Shown: one piece after another, positions 1 to 8,620 of the stretch
Position numbering within the stretch: the stretch's first letter is position 1
Layout: every line of letters starts with the position of its first letter
NCBI GenBank assembly: GCA_965227095.1
Contig: CBDDFL010000002.1
Span: 806,001-870,000 of the forward strand
Length of the DNA: 64,000 bases
Direction: 5' to 3'
Source: JANQMY01 sp965227095
GTDB taxonomy: Bacteria > Pseudomonadota > Alphaproteobacteria > JANQMY01
Notes under the pieces: generated by a model
The model's input: only the letters and a program-made list of their open reading frames with translations
Databases searched by the model: none
Told to the model about the DNA's origin: nothing
Position numbers and translations under genes: made by a program

Positions 1-81
1 TGATTGTGCTCTTGAGCCCGAAACCACAAAGCCCCATTCTATAGCGATACTTAATGACAACGATTGTTCGGAGGATTTCCA

Positions 82-471
82 ATGGCTGCAGGTGAAGTGG
101 TTTTGCCTAAATCAGGCGAACCTATGTACAACAATTTTCATTTCGCCCCCGCAATTCGACACGGTGATCGCTTGTTCGCCTCTGGCCAGATCGGTATCGG
201 TCCCGATGGTAAGTGTCCCGCCGATCCCGAGGCTCAATTTGACCTTGCGTTTAAAGCCGTCGAGGAAATCTTGAAAGAAGCTGGCAGTTCCTTCGATCAG
301 CTCATTGAAATGACCACCTATCATGTTGGTTTACAGGAACATATGGGCACGTTCATGAAAGTGAAGGACAAATACGTGAAGGAGCCATATCCCGCATGGA
401 CAGCCATTGGCATCACCGAATTGGCGGTGCCGGGCGGCTTGATTGAAATTCGGATCGTTGCCGCAGCGTAA
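82..471 (+). CDS. RidA (YjgF/YER057c/UK114) family protein
   Basis: The 129-residue product has the length and pattern of a RidA enamine/imine deaminase, a small cytosolic trimer that hydrolyses reactive enamines from PLP enzymes. Family features are an N-terminal strand followed by the A-S-G-Q-I-G segment, the central helix with A-V-E-E-I-L-K-E-A-G, and the C-terminal P-A-W-T-A-I-G strand leading to an I-E-I-R end. The last is where the substrate-carboxylate-binding arginine of RidA lies. I chose the ATG at 82 over an upstream TTG because GGAGGA sits six bases before it. It stands alone upstream of the thiol-reductase gene, about 95 bases away. Exact substrate is unknown; other Rid subfamilies lack deaminase activity. 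Confidence 0.88.
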   Translation: MAAGEVVLPKSGEPMYNNFHFAPAIRHGDRLFASGQIGIGPDGKCPADPEAQFDLAFKAVEEILKEAGSSFDQLIEMTTYHVGLQEHMGTFMKVKDKYVKEPYPAWTAIGITELAVPGGLIEIRIVAAA

Positions 472-565
472 TCCTGACCAAATGACCATCTTGTGATCAT
501 GTGCCTTTGGAACCCGCCGTGCATTGCTGCTATATGCTGAACATCGGATGAAACGGCAGTGATCA

Positions 566-2689
566 ATGGTGCGTATCGCATTGAAAAACATGCTTTGTGG
601 ATTGGTGGTGCTTGTTTTGGCAAGCGCCCCGGTTCGCCTTGCGGCAAATCCGGTGGAAACGCCAAACGTCAAGGCCTGGTTGGTCAGCGAATTGGAGGGG
701 GTTCCGGCCGGCGACACGTTTTGGGTCGCGCTGCGTCAGGAAATTCGCGAGGGATGGCATACTTATTGGCTTAATCCGGGGGATTCCGGCGAAGCAACCA
801 CCATCGATTGGCAGTTGCCGCCGGGATTTGCCGCCGGTGACATTCTTTGGCCTGCGCCCGAGCGGCTCCCCCTCGCGGATCTCGTCAATTTTGGATATTC
901 GGGTGATGTTTTTCTATTGGTGCCGATCACCGCACCGGCCGACCTCAAACCGGGTGAACCGGTCAATCTGACCGCCAATGCCCGATGGCTGGTGTGCAAA
1001 GACATTTGCATTCCGGAAGAAGCAACACTCACCTTGTCGCTAGACGTGGCAGATGGCACGCCCCGGCCGGTGGGGCTTTGGCAAAAAGCTTTCGCAGACA
1101 CGCGGATGAATGTGCCTATTGAGTCGCCTTGGGCGGCGACGTTTGGCCATGCGGGGGATGATGTCGGGTTGCGCTTGGACATGGGGGCGGTCGATCCGTC
1201 CGCCATTAAAAGTGTCGAAGTTTTCACCGTTGATGAGGGCGTTCTCAAAAATGCCGCGGACGCTTCTTTTCAGACGACGGGTGACGGCCTTTCCATTGGG
1301 CTTAAGTCTGGAAGTCGCCTTGCGGAAACGGGTGATGTTCTGGAAGCGGTCGTTGTCATAGAAGAGGATGTTAAAGACGCAGTCGTTCGCCGTGCTTTTA
1401 CAGTCACGGCCGATAAAGTTGCGTTTGCGGAGGTGGCACCACGCGCGTCCTTTCTGCCGGTCGATGTGTCGCTGTGGCAAGCGTTGCTGTTTGCTTTCTT
1501 AGGCGGGATCATTTTGAACCTAATGCCGTGTGTGTTGCCGGTTTTGTCCATGAAAGCGTTGGACATTGTACGCCAGGCACGGGAAGCGCCCGGTCTCGCC
1601 CGCCAACATGGACTTGCCTATACAACAGGTGTCTTGGCGAGCTTTCTTGTGGTGGGGGGCGCGTTGATCAGTCTGCGGGCCGCCGGCCAACAGATTGGGT
1701 GGGGCTTTCAACTGCAATCCCCCCTCATCGTCACCTTGCTGGCCTATCTCATGTTTGCCGTGGGGCTCAACCTGGCCAATGTGTTTTCTTTTGGCAGTTC
1801 CCTTATGGGCATTGGCAGCAGCCTGGCCGGGGGCAAGGGGCTGACCAGCAGCTTCTTTACCGGCGTACTTGCCACCGTTGTCGCCACGCCGTGCACCGCA
1901 CCCTTTATGGGGACGGCGCTTGGGTTTGCATTGGTTCAACCAACGCCCCTTGCGCTTGGAATTTTTCTGGCGCTGGGGCTCGGTCTGGCGTTCCCCTACC
2001 TCGCCATCAGTTTCAGCCCGCGCCTGTTGCGATTGATCCCGAAGCCGGGTGCCTGGATGGAACGTTTCAAACAATTCCTGGCGTTCCCTATGTTCGCAAC
2101 GGCCATTTGGTTGTTGTGGGTCTTGTCCGGTCAAGTGGATGACCAGACGGTCTTCTTGGTGCTGGGCGGCGCCATGTTGATTGCTTTTGCGGCTTGGATT
2201 TTTGAAAGCACGAAGATGAGCGTCGGTATGTGGTTCTATGGTGGACGGGCTCTGGCTTTGCTCGCTCTCCTTGGAGCCCTCACCGTGGTGGATTGGCGCA
2301 TGCCTGCCGCTCAATCCGCACAAACCGCCGCAAAACAGATTCCAGATTTTGCGGAAAGCTTTACGGAATTCCGGCTGCAGGAATTGCTGAGGGAAGACAA
2401 AGCCATTTTTGTGAACCTCACGGCGGATTGGTGCATCACCTGCAAGGCGAATGAAAGCATCGCCTTTACACAAGCTGTGGAAGATTTGAAGCGAGAGCGC
2501 GGCATTGCTTATCTCATCGGGGATTGGACGCGCCGTGACCCCGAAATCGCGGATAAGCTGGCGGAATTCGGCCGGGCAGGCGTCCCCCTTTACATCGTCT
2601 ATCCAAAACAAAGCTCCGGCAAACCGCCCTTTCTGTTACCGCAATTGCTGACGGAAGGCATTGTTCTCGACGCTCTCGACGATTTGTGA
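566..2689 (+). CDS. DsbD/ScsB-type protein-disulfide reductase
   Basis: This 707-residue inner-membrane protein carries electrons from cytoplasmic thioredoxin across the membrane to periplasmic thiols. It shows the three-part DsbD design. A signal peptide (about 1-25) leads into a periplasmic N-terminal domain with a C-x3-C pair (C144, C148). A multi-pass membrane domain (about 300-575) has the two conserved cysteines, C322 in L-M-P-C-V-L-P and C443 in A-T-P-C-T-A-P. The C-terminal thioredoxin-like domain has W-C-I-T-C (C623, C626). The size and the C-x3-C N-domain fit the ScsB/DsbD-like branch better than short CcdA. All redox cysteines are present, so it should be functional. No obvious client gene is adjacent, so use in cytochrome c maturation, metal resistance or general disulfide isomerisation cannot be decided here. 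Confidence 0.87.
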   Translation: MVRIALKNMLCGLVVLVLASAPVRLAANPVETPNVKAWLVSELEGVPAGDTFWVALRQEIREGWHTYWLNPGDSGEATTIDWQLPPGFAAGDILWPAPERLPLADLVNFGYSGDVFLLVPITAPADLKPGEPVNLTANARWLVCKDICIPEEATLTLSLDVADGTPRPVGLWQKAFADTRMNVPIESPWAATFGHAGDDVGLRLDMGAVDPSAIKSVEVFTVDEGVLKNAADASFQTTGDGLSIGLKSGSRLAETGDVLEAVVVIEEDVKDAVVRRAFTVTADKVAFAEVAPRASFLPVDVSLWQALLFAFLGGIILNLMPCVLPVLSMKALDIVRQAREAPGLARQHGLAYTTGVLASFLVVGGALISLRAAGQQIGWGFQLQSPLIVTLLAYLMFAVGLNLANVFSFGSSLMGIGSSLAGGKGLTSSFFTGVLATVVATPCTAPFMGTALGFALVQPTPLALGIFLALGLGLAFPYLAISFSPRLLRLIPKPGAWMERFKQFLAFPMFATAIWLLWVLSGQVDDQTVFLVLGGAMLIAFAAWIFESTKMSVGMWFYGGRALALLALLGALTVVDWRMPAAQSAQTAAKQIPDFAESFTEFRLQELLREDKAIFVNLTADWCITCKANESIAFTQAVEDLKRERGIAYLIGDWTRRDPEIADKLAEFGRAGVPLYIVYPKQSSGKPPFLLPQLLTEGIVLDALDDL

Positions 2690-2800
2690 TCAACCGTTGC
2701 TTGCCCCTTATTTCCCCACGGATTAGGCTGTTGACGACTGGGGACGGCAAACAACATCACGCTGAGTGAGCCGGCGATGATGGAAATGTGGGAACGAACC

Positions 2801-3346
2801 ATGACAAAAATTTCACCCCTTAGACGGATGCGGGCGGCTTGTGCTCTGTTCGCTGTTTCGATTTTGCTGGCGGCCTGTGGCGGTCCAACCCCCTATGGCG
2901 GCGCGGATCAGCGCGGCTACGGATATTCTGAAACGCGTATCGAACAGAACCGATACCGCGTGAAATTCGCGGGCAATTCCGCAACAGCGCGGGAAACGGT
3001 TGAAAACTACTTGCTCTATCGGTCTGCCGAATTGACGGTCGAGGCGGGTTACGATTTCTTTGTCATCGAAACACGCGCGACCGACAAAGATACGTATTAC
3101 CGCAGCACGTTCGATGATTTCCCGGGCTATGGGTTTTACTATCACCGGTTTCCCTATCATCGCGGCTATGGGTATGGCGGGAGCGTCAGCACAACCACGC
3201 GCCCCATTACCCAATATACGGCGTATGCAGATATTGTGATGTTCAAGGGTGCGAAAGACGATCGGAACGTGAAAGCGTTCAATGCGGCTGATGTTCTCAG
3301 AACGCTTGGCCCACGTATTCGGCGGCCAGAGCCCCCGGCGTCGTAA
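2801..3346 (+). CDS. CC0125/CC1285-family lipoprotein
   Basis: The 181-residue product starts with a charged n-region, a hydrophobic stretch and a lipobox ending L-L-A-A-C (C26), so it should be an outer-membrane or periplasmic lipoprotein. The mature part has the Y-S-E, Y-R-V-K-F-A-G-N and L-Y-R-S-A-E-L-T-x5-Y-D-F-F-V-I pattern that I recognise from the Caulobacter CC0125/CC1285 lipoprotein family, which has no known function. A Gly/Tyr/His-rich stretch (about 105-130) follows. In-frame ATGs exist upstream from 2777, but the ATG at 2801 gives a normal signal peptide directly. It lies between the thiol reductase and the ABC importer genes and is probably transcribed alone. Confidence 0.75.
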   Translation: MTKISPLRRMRAACALFAVSILLAACGGPTPYGGADQRGYGYSETRIEQNRYRVKFAGNSATARETVENYLLYRSAELTVEAGYDFFVIETRATDKDTYYRSTFDDFPGYGFYYHRFPYHRGYGYGGSVSTTTRPITQYTAYADIVMFKGAKDDRNVKAFNAADVLRTLGPRIRRPEPPAS

Positions 3347-3365
3347 AACCATCCGGCTTGGGTTC

Positions 3366-3408
3366 CCCCGGTTTTGACGTTAGAGTGCGTCTAACGATCA
3401 AAACGGGG
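3366..3408. promoter_or_regulatory. Dyad/hairpin covering the ABC importer ribosome-binding site
   Basis: Two 19-base arms (3366-3384 and 3390-3408) form an imperfect inverted repeat ending four bases before the GTG start at 3413. The core is a perfect seven-base dyad, CGTTAGA-N5-TCTAACG (3378-3396), and the outer arms are CCCCG and CGGGG. The right arm contains the purine run that would serve as ribosome-binding site. It could be a repressor operator or an RNA hairpin masking translation. No protein binding is known. Confidence 0.5.
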
Positions 3409-3412
3409 TCCC

Positions 3413-4192
3413 GTGCGCCTATCTCTCGAAACTGTCAGCAAGACCTATCCAGGGCCGGTATTGGCTGTGGACAAGATCTCTTTTGGTGTCGCCAAAGGGG
3501 ACCTGGTGGCCATTCTTGGCGAATCAGGGTGCGGTAAAACCACGACGCTTAAAATGATCAACCGACTGATCGATCCCACAGATGGGCGGATCGTTTTGGA
3601 CGGTGTGGATATCATGACCATCGACCCGGCAATTTTGCGGCGGATGACCGGTTACGCCTTTCAAAGCGTTGGGTTGTTCCCCCATATGACGGTGGCTGAA
3701 AATATCGGCATCACACCCAAGCTGCTCGCCTGGGGCGAACAGCGCATCGCCGCGCGGGTGGACGATTTGCTGGAACTGGTGCATCTCGATCCGGATGAAT
3801 TTCGCGGGCGTTTTCCGCGCGACCTTTCCGGCGGGCAGCAGCAACGCGTGGGGTTCGCCCGCGCGCTCGCGGGCGGCCCTGCAGTGATGTTGCTCGACGA
3901 ACCTTTCGGCGCGCTTGATCCGCTAACACGTGATCGTCTGCAACAAGATTTTCTCGAGATACATCAATCCTTGTCGCTCACAACGGTATTGGTAACCCAC
4001 GATATGTCTGAGGCCTTGCTTATGGCGGACCGGATTATCGTGATGCGCAGCGGAAAGATCGTGCAACAAGGAACGCCTGCGGAGCTGATTAGCAAACCGG
4101 CGGATGATTATGTGGCGGATCTGATCGCCACACCGAAACGTCAGGCTGACCGGTTGGAAGCGCTGGTTGACGCCAGTGGAGGCACGCCATGA
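3413..4192 (+). CDS. Glycine betaine/osmoprotectant-type ABC transporter ATPase
   Basis: This 259-residue protein is the ATP-hydrolysing subunit of an importer for quaternary amines or similar solutes (OpuCA/ProV-like family). Walker A is G-E-S-G-C-G-K-T (36-43), the Q-loop is at Y-A-F-Q-S-V-G-L-F-P (81-90), the signature is L-S-G-G-Q (138-142), and Walker B is V-M-L-L-D-E-P (158-164), followed by the H-loop in V-T-H-D-M. It is shorter than ProV and lacks an obvious C-terminal CBS pair, so ionic-strength sensing through CBS domains is unlikely. The start is GTG at 3413, right after a strong dyad that may control it. It overlaps the next gene by four bases (ATGA), so the two subunits are translationally coupled. 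Confidence 0.88.
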   Translation: MRLSLETVSKTYPGPVLAVDKISFGVAKGDLVAILGESGCGKTTTLKMINRLIDPTDGRIVLDGVDIMTIDPAILRRMTGYAFQSVGLFPHMTVAENIGITPKLLAWGEQRIAARVDDLLELVHLDPDEFRGRFPRDLSGGQQQRVGFARALAGGPAVMLLDEPFGALDPLTRDRLQQDFLEIHQSLSLTTVLVTHDMSEALLMADRIIVMRSGKIVQQGTPAELISKPADDYVADLIATPKRQADRLEALVDASGGTP

Positions 4193-5769
4193 GCGCAAAC
4201 TTTTATGAGCGCTTGGCGGAATTGCCAGGGTTTCTAGGTGGCCATCTGGTGTTGTCCCTATCGGCATTGTTGATCGGTATTCTGATTAGTTTGCCGTTGG
4301 GGGTTTATGCATCTCGCTCTGAAAAACTGGGTGGGGCGATCGTAAATGTGGCAGCCCTTATCCAAACCATTCCCAGCATGGCTTTGCTGGCCTTAATGGT
4401 TCCCATTCTTGGCGGCACCATTGGCTTTGGCCCAGCTTTTGTGGCACTCACGCTCTATTCGATCTTACCGGTGCTCCGAAACACGGTGACGGGCCTTAAG
4501 GAAGTCGATCCGGCCATGGTGGAGGCCGCGCGCGGTGTGGGCATGACCGACCAACAACGCTTATGGCAGGTGGAACTGCCGCTCGCCGCGCCGGTGATTA
4601 TTGCCGGAGTGCGCACGGCGACGGTTTGGGTTGTGGGAATCGCGACCTTGTCCACCCCGGTGGGGGCTGAAAGCCTTGGGAACTATATCTTTTCCGGTCT
4701 GCAAACGCGCAATTGGCTGTCCGTGATCTTCGGCTGTGTTTTCGCAGCCGGGCTTGCGATCCTTCTTGATCAATTGGTGCGCCTGCTGGAGAAAAGCGCG
4801 CAAGACCGTGACCGTCGGCTTGCCACCTATGCCGGTGTCGGACTGGTCGCAATTTTTACGATAGGTATTGGGCCGGTTCTCTATGAACAGATGATGCGGG
4901 CCACGGCGACAATAACGGCAGGGTCCACGGACGACCCAGCAGGTTCCCCCACTGCACAAGCAGGACTTTCGGGTCAAACCATTCGCATTGGCGCAAAGAC
5001 GTTCACGGAGCAGTTTATTCTCGCGGACGTGATTGCTCAGCGTTTGGAGGAAGAGGGGGCGAACGTTGAGAATCTGCAAAACCTTGGGTCCACGATCGTG
5101 TTCGACGCCCTTCGAAACAACACAGTTGATGTCTATGTGGATTACACAGGCACCATCTGGGCCACCATCATGGAACGGGAGGAGCCGATAGAGCGCACAG
5201 CCATGTTCATCGACATGGCGGCTTATCTCAAACAGGAACATGGCATCATCGCTGTCGGCCGGTTGGGATTTGAAAATGCCTATGGGTTCGCCATGCGGCG
5301 CGATCGCGCGCAGCAATTGGGTATTCGTTCCATCGGAGATTTACAAAGTCAGCTCTCCGCTCTGACGATTGGGGGCGACCCGGAATTTTTTGCACGCAAT
5401 GAATGGATCCGCGTGCGTGACGCCTATGGCTTGGCGGGCATTTCCACGCGCAGCATGGATTCAACCTTCATGTATGGGGCGGTGCGGGACCGCAATGTGG
5501 ATGTGATCACCGCCTATACCACAGACGGCCGGATCAGCGCGTTTGATTTGACCATCCTAAGGGATGAACGCCAAGCCTTTCCGCCATATGACGCGGTGGT
5601 TTTGGTGTCGCCTGAGGGAGCGGCCAAACCGGGCTTGATTGAGGCCCTGACGCCGCTCATATACCAGATAAATGATGACGACATGCGCAACGCCAACAAA
5701 CGTGTGGATATTGACGGGCAAACCCCCGCGCAAGCCGCAAAAGCGCTTTATTCGGAAATAAGTCAGTAA
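4189..5769 (+). CDS. Fused permease and substrate-binding protein of OpuC/ProW-X-type importer
   Basis: The 526-residue protein joins two normally separate ABC importer parts. Residues 1 to about 210 are the permease, with several membrane helices and the EAA loop (E-A-A-R-G-V-G-M) that docks on the ATPase. A further hydrophobic helix (about 215-235) and a Thr/Ser/Pro-rich linker lead to a periplasmic binding domain from about 255. That domain has I-R-I-G-A-K-T-F-T-E-Q, the hallmark of the OpuAC/ProX-like osmoprotectant-binding family. Permease-binding-protein fusions are known for OpuBC-type systems. It overlaps the ATPase gene by ATGA, so a complete importer needs only these two genes. The ligand (glycine betaine, choline, carnitine or other) cannot be read from the sequence. 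A dienelactone hydrolase gene follows 13 bases later and may share the transcript. Confidence 0.87.
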   Translation: MSANFYERLAELPGFLGGHLVLSLSALLIGILISLPLGVYASRSEKLGGAIVNVAALIQTIPSMALLALMVPILGGTIGFGPAFVALTLYSILPVLRNTVTGLKEVDPAMVEAARGVGMTDQQRLWQVELPLAAPVIIAGVRTATVWVVGIATLSTPVGAESLGNYIFSGLQTRNWLSVIFGCVFAAGLAILLDQLVRLLEKSAQDRDRRLATYAGVGLVAIFTIGIGPVLYEQMMRATATITAGSTDDPAGSPTAQAGLSGQTIRIGAKTFTEQFILADVIAQRLEEEGANVENLQNLGSTIVFDALRNNTVDVYVDYTGTIWATIMEREEPIERTAMFIDMAAYLKQEHGIIAVGRLGFENAYGFAMRRDRAQQLGIRSIGDLQSQLSALTIGGDPEFFARNEWIRVRDAYGLAGISTRSMDSTFMYGAVRDRNVDVITAYTTDGRISAFDLTILRDERQAFPPYDAVVLVSPEGAAKPGLIEALTPLIYQINDDDMRNANKRVDIDGQTPAQAAKALYSEISQ

Positions 5770-5782
5770 ACGGAAAGAGATA

Positions 5783-6511
5783 ATGGGCCCAAAACCGCAT
5801 TCGATTACAGGATGGAACGAACCGGTACCGTTTGAGCAGGAGGGTATTTCCCGTTGGCTGTATCAAGGCGGCTCCGGTCCGGGTGTCGTGTTGCTGCACG
5901 AATTGCCGGGCATGTCTGTCGAATGCCGGCAATTAGGGGATCGGCTGATCAAGGAAGGCTATGCGGTCTATATGCCCTTGTTGTTTGGTAAGCCTGAATC
6001 TGTCGATTTAGCAAGCAACACCATGGCGGTCTGCATCAGCAGAGAGATTCACGTGTTTTCGAAACGTGGCATGGGCCCCATCACCGATTGGATCCGAGCA
6101 CTCTGCCGACAGGCGTTGACGGAACAGGGCGGCAAGGGCGTCGGATTGATCGGCATGTGCCTCACGGGAAATTTCGCGCTTTCCCTGGTGGCTGATCCGG
6201 AGGTTTTGGCGCCCGTGGCGTGTCAGCCGTCTCTGCCGATTGCCGCCGCCAAAGAACTTGCGATGGATGAGGGGCAGCTTGCAGCGGCAAAGAAAGCGGC
6301 GAAAGAAAAGGGCCCCGGATCGATCATCGGTTTCCGGTATGAGAAGGATGGCATCTGTCCGCGCGCAAAATTCGAACGCATTCGAGCTGAATTTGGTGAC
6401 AGTTTTGATGGGACCGAAATCCCAGGCGAGGGGCATTCAACGCTTACGGAGCATCTGGACGATGGGGCGCTGTCGAAAACGTTGAGCTTTTTCAAAGCGC
6501 GGTTGCACTAA
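5783..6511 (+). CDS. Dienelactone hydrolase family protein
   Basis: This 242-residue cytosolic alpha/beta hydrolase belongs to the dienelactone hydrolase family, which opens lactones or esters with a Cys-His-Asp triad. The nucleophile elbow is G-M-C-L-T-G with cysteine at C126 in place of the usual serine. The conserved glutamate lies in H-E-L-P-G (E40), and the catalytic histidine is in G-E-G-H near the C-terminus. It has a clear GGAAAGAGA-type ribosome-binding site and starts 13 bases after the importer fusion gene, with which it may be co-transcribed. It ends convergently with the crotonase gene, 14 bases away. Whether it acts on dienelactone is unknown; many members act on other esters. 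Confidence 0.83.
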   Translation: MGPKPHSITGWNEPVPFEQEGISRWLYQGGSGPGVVLLHELPGMSVECRQLGDRLIKEGYAVYMPLLFGKPESVDLASNTMAVCISREIHVFSKRGMGPITDWIRALCRQALTEQGGKGVGLIGMCLTGNFALSLVADPEVLAPVACQPSLPIAAAKELAMDEGQLAAAKKAAKEKGPGSIIGFRYEKDGICPRAKFERIRAEFGDSFDGTEIPGEGHSTLTEHLDDGALSKTLSFFKARLH

Positions 6512-6525
6512 GCCTGGACGGTGTT

Positions 6526-7293
6526 CTAGGAAAATTTGAAATTCGGTTTGCGTTTTTCAAGAAAAGCCTTGGTACCTTCTTGAAAGTCTTCACCGGAAAA
6601 GGCGTCCGCAAATTGCGCGGTGGTTTCAGGGGTGTCGTCTGTCGCGCCGTCCAAGATCATCTGAATGGTTTTCTTTGAAGCGCGCACCGAGTACTGAGAA
6701 TTTTTACAAATTTGTTGAGCATAGTCCCAAGTTGTTTCGCGAAGTGTATCTTCCGGTGCCAAGCGATCAACAAGGCCCATATCTTTTGCCTCACCGGGTC
6801 CGAAAATTCGCCCCGTGAACAAGATGTCCTTTGCCGAAGCCGCTCCCACGGTATCGACGAGGCGTTTCGTGTCATACAATCCGTAAGCGATACCTAACTT
6901 TGCGGGGGTGATACCAAAGCTTGCGGTTGTGTCGGCGAACCTGAAATCACAGGCAAGGGCAATGCCGCACCCACCGCCGATACAAGGTCCCGAAATCATG
7001 GCAATGGTTGGCTTGACGCAATCGCCAAGCGCATGCATGGCGGCAAAAACCGCATCGCGAAATCCTGCACCACCGCCATTGGCGCCGAATTCCGATATAT
7101 CCGCGCCTGCGGCGAAAGCGCCAGCATCGCCGCCATGCACGACCACGATGCGGATGGCTTTGTCACTTTCGGCTACGGCGACCAAGCCGGGGATGGCATC
7201 CCACATGGCCCGGTTGAGCGCATTCTTTTTGTCGGGACGGTTGAGGATCAGCTCCGCAATCTCACCGTTTTTTTCTAATCGAATATCTGCCAT
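6526..7293 (-). CDS. Crotonase-superfamily protein lacking both hydratase glutamates
   Basis: The 255-residue protein has the crotonase fold signatures: N-R-P-D-K-K-N-A-L at 18-26, the oxyanion-hole segment G-A-F-A-A-G-A-D (58-65), and G-x-C-I-G-G-G-C (102-109). True enoyl-CoA hydratases carry one glutamate after G-G-G-C and a second in F-G-x-P-E. Here the first site is G110 and the second, in F-G-I-T-P, is P130. Hydration by the textbook mechanism therefore looks unlikely, and an isomerase, hydrolase or other CoA-ester activity is possible. It is the distal gene of a two-gene operon, five bases after the glutaryl-CoA dehydrogenase gene, so it probably works on the same C4-C5 acyl-CoA route. 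Confidence 0.82.
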   Translation of the reverse strand: MADIRLEKNGEIAELILNRPDKKNALNRAMWDAIPGLVAVAESDKAIRIVVVHGGDAGAFAAGADISEFGANGGGAGFRDAVFAAMHALGDCVKPTIAMISGPCIGGGCGIALACDFRFADTTASFGITPAKLGIAYGLYDTKRLVDTVGAASAKDILFTGRIFGPGEAKDMGLVDRLAPEDTLRETTWDYAQQICKNSQYSVRASKKTIQMILDGATDDTPETTAQFADAFSGEDFQEGTKAFLEKRKPNFKFS

Positions 7294-7298
7294 GGAGG

Positions 7299-8531
7299 TT
7301 ATGCCGTAAACGCTTGAATACCTGTTTGCGCCCGTCCCAAAATCAGGGCGTGCACATCATGGGTACCTTCATACGTGTTGACCGTTTCCAAGTTCATCAC
7401 ATGACGGATCACATGGTATTCATCGGAGATACCATTGCCGCCGTGCATATCGCGGGCCATGCGCGCGATGTCCAATGCCTTGCCGCAATTGTTCCGCTTC
7501 ATGAGGGATATGGCAGGGGCGGCGGCTTGGCCCTCGTCCAATTGTCGGCCAAGCTGGAGGGCCCCAAGGAGCCCAAGGGAGATTTCCGTTTGCATGTCGG
7601 CCAGTTTCTTTTGGATCAGTTGATTGGCCGCGAGCGGTCGTCCGAATTGGTTTCGGTCCAATACGTAGGTGCGGGCTTGGTGCCAGCAAAATTCCGCAGC
7701 CCCCATAGCGCCCCAACTAATACCGTAACGCGCTTTGTTCAAGCAGCCGAAGGGCCCCGACAGGCCTTCCACATTCGGCAGCAGGTTGTCGGCAGGAACG
7801 AAGACGTCATCCAAGACGATTTCCCCGGTGATGGAGGCGCGTAACGAAAATTTGCCCTCAATCTTCGGTGTTGAGAAACCTTCCATGCCGCGTTCGACAA
7901 TAAACCCTCGGATCACGCCATCTTCTGTTTTGGCCCACACCACGGCAACATCAGCGATCGGTGCGTTGGTGATCCACATTTTGGCACCCGTCAGGCGATA
8001 ACCCCCGTCCACCGCCTTTGCCCGTGTCTTCATGCCGCCGGGGTCGGAGCCGTGGTCTGGTTCCGTCAGGCCGAAGCACCCGACAAATTCGCCGCTCGCT
8101 AGTTTAGGCAGGAACTTTTGTCGGTGCTCTTCGGAGCCATAGGCATAGATCGGATGCATGACCAAGCTGCTCTGCACGCTCATGGCGGACCGATAGCCTG
8201 AATCCACCCGCTCCACTTCGCGGGCCGCCAATCCATAGGCGACGTGACCAAGACCGGCCCCCCCATAGGCTTCTGGGATGGTAATTCCCAAAAGGCCCAT
8301 ATCCCCCATTTCGCGCATGATTTCCGTATGGAATTTTTCCTGGCGGTTTGCTTCAAGCACGCGCGTCATCAGCTTTTCTTGGGCATAGCCATGGGCGCTG
8401 TCGCGCACCATCCGTTCTTCTTCTGTCAGCTGATCGTCCATGCCGAGCGGATCCTCCCAGCGGAAGGGGGCGGATTTAATCTTGTCCTGATAGGGTGATG
8501 CAGCGTCAGCAGTACTCGTTGAAACGGACAT
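7299..8531 (-). CDS. gcdH: Glutaryl-CoA dehydrogenase
   Basis: This 410-residue FAD enzyme oxidises and decarboxylates glutaryl-CoA to crotonyl-CoA during lysine, tryptophan or dicarboxylate breakdown. The sequence follows GcdH closely: L-T-E-P-D-H-G-S-D-P-G-G-M for FAD and substrate binding, K-M-W-I-T-N, and the catalytic-glutamate region N-T-Y-E-G-T-H-D-V-H-A-L-I-L-G-R-A near the C-terminus. The start was set at 8531 because AGAGG lies five bases upstream of that ATG; a longer reading from 8594 adds a non-conserved leader. It is the first gene of an operon with the crotonase-like gene. The divergent gene is a racemase-like protein. Confidence 0.9.
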   Translation of the reverse strand: MSVSTSTADAASPYQDKIKSAPFRWEDPLGMDDQLTEEERMVRDSAHGYAQEKLMTRVLEANRQEKFHTEIMREMGDMGLLGITIPEAYGGAGLGHVAYGLAAREVERVDSGYRSAMSVQSSLVMHPIYAYGSEEHRQKFLPKLASGEFVGCFGLTEPDHGSDPGGMKTRAKAVDGGYRLTGAKMWITNAPIADVAVVWAKTEDGVIRGFIVERGMEGFSTPKIEGKFSLRASITGEIVLDDVFVPADNLLPNVEGLSGPFGCLNKARYGISWGAMGAAEFCWHQARTYVLDRNQFGRPLAANQLIQKKLADMQTEISLGLLGALQLGRQLDEGQAAAPAISLMKRNNCGKALDIARMARDMHGGNGISDEYHVIRHVMNLETVNTYEGTHDVHALILGRAQTGIQAFTA

Positions 8532-8581
8532 GAAAACCTCTGTATTTTCTTGCGTTGGGTATGTTGGTGCACGTTGCTTGG

Positions 8582-8606
8582 GCACGCATGCCATATCACG
8601 GCGTGC
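8582..8606. promoter_or_regulatory. Inverted repeat between gcdH and the divergent racemase-like gene
   Basis: GCACGC (8582-8587) and GCGTGC (8601-8606) form a perfect six-base inverted repeat with a 13-base centre. It lies in the 89-base gap between two divergent starts, where an operator would be expected. The arms are short, so chance is a real alternative. Confidence 0.28.
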
Positions 8607-8620
8607 TATGTTGAAGCCAC

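Noticed and set aside
1520..2611. Long minus-strand reading frame of 363 codons
   Set aside because: It lies entirely inside the thiol-reductase gene on the other strand, is Gln/Arg/His-rich without domain features, and the plus-strand protein has all family motifs.
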